A DNA stretch of 11,536 bases from DAHVFY01 sp040388665 (GTDB lineage: Bacteria > Chlamydiota > Chlamydiia > Chlamydiales > Rhabdochlamydiaceae). The translations under genes were made by a program, and so were the position numbers. The stretch is taken from positions 1-11,536 of the forward strand of contig JAZKBL010000048.1 in assembly GCA_040388665.1 (NCBI GenBank). The letters are read 5' to 3'. The notes under the pieces are model-generated. The model saw nothing but the letters and a program-made list of their open reading frames with translations, made no database searches and was not told the origin of the DNA. Numbering within the stretch: the stretch's first letter is position 1; every line of letters starts with the position of its first letter. Positions 6,622 to 11,536 of the stretch are shown piece by piece.

Positions 6622-7640
6622 ACGCATCTTCTTTCCCCTCATTTCCTAGGGAAGTCAACACGAGTTTGCAGGCAATTTACGCACTACTCGGCGCCTCAAA
6701 AGAGGACTGTTTTTATTTTACAAGAGGCTCTCACTCCTCTTTAAATCAAATTTTTTTCTCTCATCATCTAAATGTTGTCCGTGAGACAGGAAAAAATCAT
6801 GTGCTTACTCTTGAGTCATCTGAAACACATACAGAGCATGTATTAAAACAGATAGAGCTTCTCGGATGGGGGGCTAAAAAACTTCCCCTCAATGAACAAG
6901 GACAGTTGGCAAAACAAGTGCTCATAGAAGCGGTTCGTCCACGAACAAGCTTACTTTCTCTGTCCTGGGTAAATGGTCTTACGGGCGTGATTCAGCCCGT
7001 GCATGAAATAGCTGATGTATGTAAACAAAACGGCATTCGGTTGCATCTTGATGCAACATTTGCTCTTGGCGCACTTTTTTTCCGCTTGTCTGACCTTGAT
7101 ATCGATTTTCTCTCGTTTGATGGAGCCTTTCTTAAAGCACCTGTGGGAACCGGCGGCTTCTTCGCAAAATCTTCGTTGTTAATTGAGAGAAACGAAGAGC
7201 CTAACCACATAGAGCTCGCAGCGCTTGTTAAATCTCTTGATGCATTGATGTGCAATTTCGACTACCTTTCAACAGAGACAGCCAGGTTAAGAGATAAGCT
7301 AGAAAAAGGGATTCAAGAAGGAATTAAAGAGACTCACGTTTTTTTCCAAAATGTGGAACGCCTTCCAAACTCTTGTGTCATTGCATTTCCCGGCATTGCA
7401 AGTGATACGCTGCATTATTTGCTGCAAAAAAGAGGGATACACGCATCGCAAGGCGGCGGTTACTTCCCAAGTCTTTCCTCTATTTTGATTTCATACGGCA
7501 TAGATCCTTTTCTTGCACAGACAGCGCTGCAGTTTAGCCTTTCTTATGATACGACGGAGTCCCAAATAGATTTTGCTATTCAAGAGATTGTGGATCTTGT
7601 AAAGAAAATCCGCCCATGGTCAAAGGAGCTTGTCTTGTGA
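6603..7640 (+). CDS. nifS: NifS/IscS-fold protein lacking cysteine desulfurase catalytic residues
   Basis: This 345-residue protein is a class V aminotransferase-fold relative of NifS/IscS. Recognisable stretches include SWVNGLTGVIQPVHEIADVC (121-140) and RLHLDATFALGA (146-157), with Asp150 that would contact the PLP ring nitrogen. FSLSYDTTESQIDFAI (311-326) matches the C-terminal RxSLGxxTTxxEID block. Aligned by eye to E. coli IscS, key residues are missing. The Schiff-base Lys in SGHK is Phe176 (SFDGAFLKAP). Gln183 is Phe153. The phosphate-binding GATE motif is GSHS (42-45). The catalytic Cys of SGSACTS is Tyr287 or nearby (SQGGGYFP). There is no Cys after Cys258. It is unlikely to be a standard desulfurase, yet the frame is intact and coupled to gpmA (19-bp overlap) and nifU (4-bp overlap). 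From memory the Chlamydia counterpart is about CT721. Confidence 0.85.
   Translation: MLQIYLNASSFPSFPREVNTSLQAIYALLGASKEDCFYFTRGSHSSLNQIFFSHHLNVVRETGKNHVLTLESSETHTEHVLKQIELLGWGAKKLPLNEQGQLAKQVLIEAVRPRTSLLSLSWVNGLTGVIQPVHEIADVCKQNGIRLHLDATFALGALFFRLSDLDIDFLSFDGAFLKAPVGTGGFFAKSSLLIERNEEPNHIELAALVKSLDALMCNFDYLSTETARLRDKLEKGIQEGIKETHVFFQNVERLPNSCVIAFPGIASDTLHYLLQKRGIHASQGGGYFPSLSSILISYGIDPFLAQTALQFSLSYDTTESQIDFAIQEIVDLVKKIRPWSKELVL
7622..7628 (+). promoter_or_regulatory. Strong ribosome binding site fixing a GTG start for nifU
   Basis: AAAGGAG ends 8 nt before GTG at 7637-7639, the best Shine-Dalgarno sequence in the operon. It lies inside the end of the nifS-like gene. The in-frame ATG at 7616 lies upstream of it and has no comparable site, so GTG is the preferred start. 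Confidence 0.85.
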
Positions 7641-8422
7641 AGAATTCTTCCCGTTTTATTCCGCTTCCCGTTCCTTCAAGATATAGCCGTAAGCTCGCGT
7701 CTAGGATCGAAAATCCACGCAACATTGGTGTTTTTAATGAAGAAGATGCTGAGCGTCATGAAATGCGTCTTGCTATCGGCATTCAAGGAACATTGACACT
7801 TGGCGCGCAGATTAAGCTCTATCTGCTTGTTGATGAGAATGATGGCATCATCGCTGATGCTAAGTTTCAAGTTTTTGGACCGGCAGCACTCATTGGTGCA
7901 GCCGACGCCGCATGCGATCTTTTATTGCGCAAAAGTTATGTGCAGTCGATGAGAATTACAGCAGATTTGATCGATAAACATCTACGCGATAAAACAGATG
8001 ATCCCGCGTTTCCTGAAGAAGTATCTTCCCTGCTTAACCTTGTTTTAGAGGCTATTGAAAATGCGGTAGAGACGTGTACAGACATCCCTTATCATGATGT
8101 GTATGTAGCGCCGCCAGTTCATTCTGAGGGAGGGGAGGCCACTCTCTATCCCGGTTGGGATGAACTTCCCTTAAAAACTCAAGTAATTGTTCTTGAAGAA
8201 GTGATAGCTCAAGATATCCGCCCTTACGTTGAACTTGACGCAGGGGGAGTAGAGGTAGTCGATATTCTTCAAAACAGAGAAGTGATTATTGCTTATCAAG
8301 GCTCTTGTACTTCCTGCTATTCTGCAACAGGTGCTACATTAAGCGCCATCCAGCAAATTCTGCGTACCAAAGTGCACCCTGATTTACAGGTAACTCCAGA
8401 CATGAAGTCTCTAAACTTATAA
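7637..8422 (+). CDS. nifU: NifU-like protein: Cys-less IscU-type domain plus Nfu CxxC domain
   Basis: This 261-residue protein carries two Fe-S biogenesis domains. The N-terminal half aligns with IscU/NifU_N: NPRNIG (26-31), then AKFQVFGPAALIGAADAACD where IscU has AKFKTYGCGSAIASSSLVTE. All three IscU scaffold cysteines are absent: APACGD is replaced by GTLTLGAQ (51-58), GCGSAI by GPAALI (81-86) and HCSILAE by VSSLLNL (129-135). The C-terminal Nfu domain (IRPYVELDAGGVEVVDI, then CTSC at 224-227) keeps the CxxC used to hold a [4Fe-4S] cluster between two subunits. So Fe-S carriage is plausible, but de novo assembly on the N-domain is not. The GTG start is set by AAAGGAG at 7622-7628 and overlaps the nifS stop (GTGA). 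It is last in the gpmA-nifS-nifU operon, and no clear terminator was seen in the 37 bp before the convergent birA. Confidence 0.87.
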   Translation: MKNSSRFIPLPVPSRYSRKLASRIENPRNIGVFNEEDAERHEMRLAIGIQGTLTLGAQIKLYLLVDENDGIIADAKFQVFGPAALIGAADAACDLLLRKSYVQSMRITADLIDKHLRDKTDDPAFPEEVSSLLNLVLEAIENAVETCTDIPYHDVYVAPPVHSEGGEATLYPGWDELPLKTQVIVLEEVIAQDIRPYVELDAGGVEVVDILQNREVIIAYQGSCTSCYSATGATLSAIQQILRTKVHPDLQVTPDMKSLNL

Positions 8423-8459
8423 GAGCCTTTCACTTTGACCACTTTTTTTACGCATGGTA

Positions 8460-9221
8460 TTAGTATGATGTATGAGAAGGCGTAAATTTGATTTCGCCGG
8501 CGGTAAGCTCGAGAATTTCACCTGAAGGAAGAAGGAGATTGAGCCTTCCCTCATCATTTACAGACAAACATGTGCCGGAGATGTGCTTTAAGCCATCATG
8601 CGAAGAGATGATTTTTCCTTTGTAGGCCAAAAGATCTTGATAAGTCGTTTGAAATGGTTTAAATCCCTGATCTACAAGCTCTGCAAGATCTTTAATGAAT
8701 TGTTGCAAAAGCGGCTCTAAGATTTGCTCAATGGTCCATGTTTGGCCACTGAGCTGTGCAAGAGATGTTGCTGGCTGATCGATTGTTTCCAAGAGCTCTT
8801 GCGTCATATTGGTGTTGATGCCGATTCCAAGGACGATGCCGAAATAATCGTTAAAAACAACAAGCTCTGTGAGGATTCCTGCAATTTTTTTTCCTGAGAG
8901 AAGCAGATCATTGGGCCATTTAATTTCAGGAGAAAATCCCTTTTTTTTTAGAACGGTTGCGCAAGATAAAGAGAGAATTTGTCCTAAATTATGAATGTAA
9001 GTGCAAGATCTTGGAAGACAAAAATAGAGCGTTGCGTAGATATTCTGATTTTTAGGAGAGATCCATTTTCTATTCCACCGTCCTCTACCGGCTGTCTGTT
9101 CCATCGCTGTGATGCATGTGAGTTGTTGTCTATCGAGTTCGTGGGCATGGTGTTTGGCCCAAGTATTCGTAGAGTCAATAGAGTCGAAGTGGATGTAGTA
9201 GATACTTTTAAATCTTTCCAT
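8460..9221 (-). CDS. birA: Biotin--[acetyl-CoA carboxylase] ligase (class I BirA)
   Basis: This enzyme attaches biotin through biotinyl-AMP to a lysine of the carboxylase carrier protein, needed for fatty acid synthesis. In 253 residues it shows DSTNTWAK (16-23), the adenylate loop GRGRWNRKW (45-53), KWPNDLLLSGKKIAGILTEL (101-120) and GIGINTN (132-138). A small C-terminal SH3-like region follows (about 205-250, ending LPSGEILELTAGEIKF). There is no N-terminal helix-turn-helix, so it is a class I ligase without repressor function. The ATG at 9219-9221 lacks a strong Shine-Dalgarno site. A good sigma-70-like promoter lies 19-47 nt upstream, so the leader must be short. It converges with nifU (37-bp gap) and diverges from rodA. 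Confidence 0.94.
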   Translation of the reverse strand: MERFKSIYYIHFDSIDSTNTWAKHHAHELDRQQLTCITAMEQTAGRGRWNRKWISPKNQNIYATLYFCLPRSCTYIHNLGQILSLSCATVLKKKGFSPEIKWPNDLLLSGKKIAGILTELVVFNDYFGIVLGIGINTNMTQELLETIDQPATSLAQLSGQTWTIEQILEPLLQQFIKDLAELVDQGFKPFQTTYQDLLAYKGKIISSHDGLKHISGTCLSVNDEGRLNLLLPSGEILELTAGEIKFTPSHTSY

Positions 9222-9233
9222 AATTCTGGTAAA

Positions 9234-9262
9234 TTGAAGATTATAGCAATCAAGTATACTTA
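9234..9262 (+). promoter_or_regulatory. Possible rodA promoter in the shared birA/rodA region
   Basis: TTGAAG at 9234-9239 could serve as a -35 box. Candidate -10 boxes are TATACT (9255-9260, 15-bp spacing, 5 of 6 matches to consensus) or TACTTA (9257-9262, 17-bp spacing). Neither pairing is ideal. The -10 area contains the 10-bp palindrome AAGTATACTT (9252-9261), which also falls in the spacer of the opposing birA promoter. Confidence 0.35.
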
Positions 9263-9268
9263 AACCAA
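9240..9268 (-). promoter_or_regulatory. Sigma-70-like promoter of birA
   Basis: On the minus strand TTGGTT (complement of 9263-9268) and a perfect TATAAT (complement of 9240-9245) are separated by 17 bp. Transcription would start about 12 nt before the birA ATG, giving a very short leader, consistent with the lack of a clear Shine-Dalgarno sequence. Confidence 0.55.
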
Positions 9269-9280
9269 ACTATTCGCGCT

Positions 9281-10414
9281 ATGTGGAATCACCAATTTTT
9301 ACGTAAAATCGACTTTCGAACGCTGCCCATTATCATCGCATTAATGGGAATTAGTCTCCTTGTGATTTCTTCTACGACACAAGAGTTGGTTGATTTTGGC
9401 GAAGAAACTTTTTGGACGCCGCTTGCAAAAAGCCAGCTGCGCTGGTTTGCTATTGGCAGCATCGTTTACATTTTTTTTGCAGGCTTTGATTATCATAAGC
9501 TGCGCAGTTGGACCTGGGTGCTTTATTTTGTGACACTTGGGTCTCTTTTCGGCCTTTTTTTTACAACCCCGATCCAAAATGTGCATAGGTGGTACAGGCT
9601 TCCCTTCATTGGGGGTACCCTTCAACCTTCAGAATATGCAAAACTCATTGTTGTTTTAGCTTTAAGTTGGTACTTAGAAAAAAAAGAAAAGGGGGCAGGG
9701 CAAAAAAGATCGGTCATTGTAGCAACCCTTATCGTGCTCGTGCCTTTTCTTTTGATCCTCAAACAGCCCGATCTTGGAACAGCTCTTGTTTTGTATCCGA
9801 TAGCTCTTGTCATGTTTTATTTTGGGGGGATTCAAAAGAAAGTGGTTTTTTGTATGACAGTTGGCGCTATGGCGGCTTTGCTTTTCGTTCTTTTGATGTT
9901 TTTAGGATACATTTCACATGAAGAAATGCGTCCTATTGCAACAAAATTTTTGAAGGAATACCAATATGAACGCTTAAGCCCGGATACCTATCATCAAAAA
10001 GCAGCACAAATGGCTTTAGCTTTGGGTGGCGTCTGGGGCAGCGGCTGGCATAAATCAGAATTTACAGCTAGACAATGGCTTCCCTTTGGCTATACAGACT
10101 CTGTATTTCCCGCCTTTGGAGAAGAGTTTGGCCTTGTTGGCATTTTTTTCTTGATCATCTTTTTTTTCGGTTTAATTTATTTTAGCTTTCAGGTGACAGC
10201 TGTTGCAAAAGATCGATTTGGACGTTTATTATCCGCTGGGATTACAGTATACTTAGGTGTGCATGTTATCGTAAATATGGGGATGATGTGCGGGTTTTTG
10301 CCTATTACGGGGGTACCGCTTATCCTTGTTTCCTATGGAGGATCTTCCGTCTTGGCAACGATGACGGCTCTTGGCATTTTGCAAAGTATTTATAGCAGAA
10401 GGTTTATGTTTTAA
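9281..10414 (+). CDS. rodA: RodA, SEDS-family peptidoglycan glycosyltransferase
   Basis: RodA polymerises lipid II into glycan strands at the inner membrane, partnered by a class B penicillin-binding protein. The 377-residue sequence is strongly hydrophobic, with about ten membrane segments. Family motifs are RWYRLPFIGGTLQPSEYAKL (103-122), KQPDLGTAL (161-169), the extracellular-loop block LPFGYTDSVFPAFGEEFGLVG split over 267-287, and PITGVPLILVSYGGSSVL (341-358). Asp273 corresponds to the Asp essential for polymerase activity in SEDS proteins. The length is normal. The ATG at 9281 has no strong Shine-Dalgarno sequence. In Chlamydiae the same gene neighbours birA (from memory CT725/CT726). 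It begins a plus-strand run with the two small genes downstream, although a 50-bp gap with its own ribosome site precedes the next one. Confidence 0.94.
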   Translation: MWNHQFLRKIDFRTLPIIIALMGISLLVISSTTQELVDFGEETFWTPLAKSQLRWFAIGSIVYIFFAGFDYHKLRSWTWVLYFVTLGSLFGLFFTTPIQNVHRWYRLPFIGGTLQPSEYAKLIVVLALSWYLEKKEKGAGQKRSVIVATLIVLVPFLLILKQPDLGTALVLYPIALVMFYFGGIQKKVVFCMTVGAMAALLFVLLMFLGYISHEEMRPIATKFLKEYQYERLSPDTYHQKAAQMALALGGVWGSGWHKSEFTARQWLPFGYTDSVFPAFGEEFGLVGIFFLIIFFFGLIYFSFQVTAVAKDRFGRLLSAGITVYLGVHVIVNMGMMCGFLPITGVPLILVSYGGSSVLATMTALGILQSIYSRRFMF

Positions 10415-10464
10415 TAGACAACTAAGGTTTTTTAGCAAACAAATGGAATTTAGAAAGAGGTCTA

Positions 10465-10926
10465 GTGTATAATCACCCTTTTATTTTAAGTCCCAACGCA
10501 TGGATTGGCGAAGGGAAGATCATCCTCAACATGATGGATGAAAATCTTAAGTTTTTCACCCGCTGGAATGTATCTCATCCAGATGCTTCCGGAAAGATCG
10601 AATGTGTCCAAGAAGTTCAAATTAAAGGCCTTTCCGAGGTGATGTTAAATCAATTTTTGTTTTATGATTTATCTCACAACAACTTTGCGATCGAGTTAGA
10701 GAACCAAGCTCTTGGACGCGTTCAAGGCAAGGGGATCGTCAATGAGAATGTGATTGCTTGGGAATTTCGCGTAAGCGAGCTCGGATTTGATGGATTTGAA
10801 TTTTACGAAAAACAGTCTGATGGCAGTTATCTTATGCGTGCCGAGTATTCCAGTAGCGACGAGTTCCGCACGATTATTCAAGGAAAGGTTTGGCAGCCAG
10901 CAGCAGCAAAACGGGGAACACAATGA
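10465..10926 (+). CDS. Hypothetical protein, possibly calycin-like beta-barrel
   Basis: I do not recognise this 153-residue protein. It has no signal peptide, membrane segment or catalytic motif that I can see. It starts near NAWIGEGKIILNMMDENLKF and alternates short charged and hydrophobic strands (IECVQEVQIKG, FAIELENQALGRVQGKG, VIAWEFRV). That pattern, and the W-x-G-x-G-like opening, resembles lipocalin/fatty-acid-binding-type barrels; this is inference only. The GTG at 10465-10467 is chosen because AAAGAGG lies 4 nt upstream (10454-10460); no in-frame ATG gives a longer protein. Its stop (TGA 10924-10926) overlaps the ATG of the lipoprotein gene by 4 bp (ATGA), so the two are translationally coupled and may act together. 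Confidence 0.75.
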   Translation: MYNHPFILSPNAWIGEGKIILNMMDENLKFFTRWNVSHPDASGKIECVQEVQIKGLSEVMLNQFLFYDLSHNNFAIELENQALGRVQGKGIVNENVIAWEFRVSELGFDGFEFYEKQSDGSYLMRAEYSSSDEFRTIIQGKVWQPAAAKRGTQ

Positions 10927-11273
10927 AAAAAAGCTTATTTGCTCTTCTTTTTCTTACAGCGTGCTTCTCAAGAACATCGATGATGACCTATGAAACATTT
11001 GAAAACATCGACCTTGGAACACCAAAAGACCAACTCGTCGTAGAAGCGGGCGAGCCGTACGCCATCTATGACCTCAAAGATGGCAAAAAAGAGTACGAAT
11101 ACATCGAAAGAATTAACCTAGGCAATCAGACTGTCATCGAAAACCACTACTACCTGACCATTTCAGAGGGTCAAGTCGTTAGCAAACGCACCAAAACCGA
11201 GCAGCCCCGCCCCTACAATATCCTCTACGAAGCCGATCCCAATTATCCCAACTACCGCAACCAGAGCCCCTAA
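10923..11273 (+). CDS. BamE/SmpA-like small lipoprotein
   Basis: This 116-residue protein has a short lipoprotein signal: MKKS, hydrophobic LFALLFL and the lipobox L-T-A-C with Cys14 as the lipidated residue. The mature part begins with FENIDLGTPKDQLVVEAGEP, then YEYIERI, then a strand pair ending in YLTISEGQVV. This matches the alpha-alpha-beta-beta SmpA/OmlA (BamE) fold: a helix after an I-x-x-G-x-x-x-x-x-V turn, a LG-x-P-like bend and YxY strands. BamE proteins assist the outer-membrane beta-barrel assembly machine, but many similar lipoproteins have other roles. The C-terminal 20 residues are rich in Asn, Pro and Tyr. I chose the ATG at 10923 over an upstream ATG at 10890 because it begins the signal peptide, follows a GGGGA site and overlaps the preceding stop as ATGA. 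Confidence 0.75.
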   Translation: MKKSLFALLFLTACFSRTSMMTYETFENIDLGTPKDQLVVEAGEPYAIYDLKDGKKEYEYIERINLGNQTVIENHYYLTISEGQVVSKRTKTEQPRPYNILYEADPNYPNYRNQSP

Positions 11274-11286
11274 GCTCTATCTTTTT
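11263..11286 (+). terminator. Weak intrinsic terminator candidate
   Basis: AGAGC (11263-11267) and GCTCT (11274-11278) form a 5-bp stem with a 6-nt loop containing the lipoprotein stop codon, followed by ATCTTTTT. The T-run supports termination; the stem is short. Confidence 0.35.
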
Positions 11287-11334
11287 CCCGCGTTCTGCCA
11301 AGCTGCGCTTGTGCGGCACGCTCTGAATCACAGG

Positions 11335-11536
11335 CTAAAGCCAGTGCTACATAAGAGAACTGTATTTTGTGTAGCGTAGGCTTTAGGGGGAGCCCGCAAA
11401 AAGAGAACTCGAAGGCCCAGAGGGCCGTAATGATATAGCCCGGGTCGAAGCGTAGCGAGAGGCCCGGGAAGTGATCAACCACAAATTCAGAGTCCTGTAA
11501 GGACGGCATTGTTAGTTAAATGTCGTCCTTACAGGA
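11335..11536. repeat. Cluster of GC-rich hairpins, likely interspersed palindromic repeat, cut by the window end
   Basis: Four inverted repeats follow one another. (1) CTAAAGCC (11335-11342) pairs with 11379-11386, and inside it GCTACA (11346-11351) with 11370-11375. (2) GGCCC (11414-11418) pairs with GGGCC (11422-11426). (3) CCCGGG (11439-11444) faces CCCGGG (11463-11468) around a loop with CGAAGCG/AGCGAGA. (4) TCCTGTAAGGACG (11493-11505) pairs perfectly with 11524-11536, extending inward by GCAT/ATGT with one wobble to a 17-bp stem. Each arm of the last stem is itself a small palindrome. The stretch is richer in G+C than its neighbours, and the final stem ends exactly at the window edge, so the element probably continues. 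A minus-strand open frame covering 11270-11509 is explained by the repeat and is not called. Confidence 0.7.

Noticed and set aside
7616..7636. ATG start for nifU at 7616
   Set aside because: The strong AAAGGAG at 7622-7628 lies downstream of it and is correctly spaced for the GTG at 7637.
8423..8459. Terminator between convergent nifU and birA
   Set aside because: A T7 run is present, but no stem precedes it in either direction.
11270..11509. 79-codon minus-strand reading frame in the terminal region
   Set aside because: It is explained by the hairpin repeats, and no ribosome site or domain was found.

Overview
The window reads as a chromosomal segment from a member of the Chlamydiae, most likely one of the environmental, Parachlamydia/Waddlia/Simkania-like lineages. 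Three things point there. The first is a protein that looks like the Chlamydia-specific CHLPS 43-kDa family. The second is the pairing of a PiT phosphate permease with a DUF47 protein. The third is the cluster of RsuA-type pseudouridine synthase, gpmA, nifS, nifU, birA and rodA; from memory the same genes lie close together in Chlamydia (about CT720-CT726), though here birA-rodA sits on the nifU side. No rRNA, tRNA, CRISPR array, prophage or intact transposase gene was found.

Layout. Positions 1-223 hold no complete gene, only a Cys4 zinc-finger-like reading frame without a start codon and a very small frame behind a hairpin. Positions 224-1498 (minus) encode the CHLPS43-type alpha/beta hydrolase, which appears to have Cys in place of the nucleophilic Ser. 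Positions 1499-1892 are non-coding, AT-rich and dominated by two inverted-repeat structures; one (1691-1855) is nearly palindromic over its whole length and looks like a TA-flanked miniature transposable element. Positions 1893-5872 (minus) hold four tightly spaced genes read leftward: pseudouridine synthase, Rsm22/METTL17-like methyltransferase with a 12-bp tandem repeat near its N-terminus, DUF47 protein and PiT phosphate permease.

Positions 5944-8422 (plus) form a gpmA-nifS-nifU operon with overlapping reading frames. birA (minus, 8460-9221) converges on nifU and diverges from rodA (plus, 9281-10414) across a 59-bp shared promoter region. Then come an unrecognised small protein and a BamE/SmpA-like lipoprotein joined by an ATGA overlap. 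The last about 260 bases hold a weak terminator and a GC-rich series of hairpins that runs to the window edge and is probably an interspersed repeat.

Main observation. The NifS-like protein lacks the PLP-binding lysine, the PLP-stacking and phosphate-binding residues and the catalytic cysteine of cysteine desulfurases. Its partner NifU has lost all three scaffold cysteines of its IscU-like domain but keeps the CxxC of its Nfu domain. Both reading frames are intact and translationally coupled. This suggests a desulfurase/scaffold pair turned into a non-catalytic Fe-S carrier pair, or into something else entirely. The other genes are housekeeping: glycolysis, peptidoglycan synthesis, protein biotinylation, rRNA modification and phosphate uptake.
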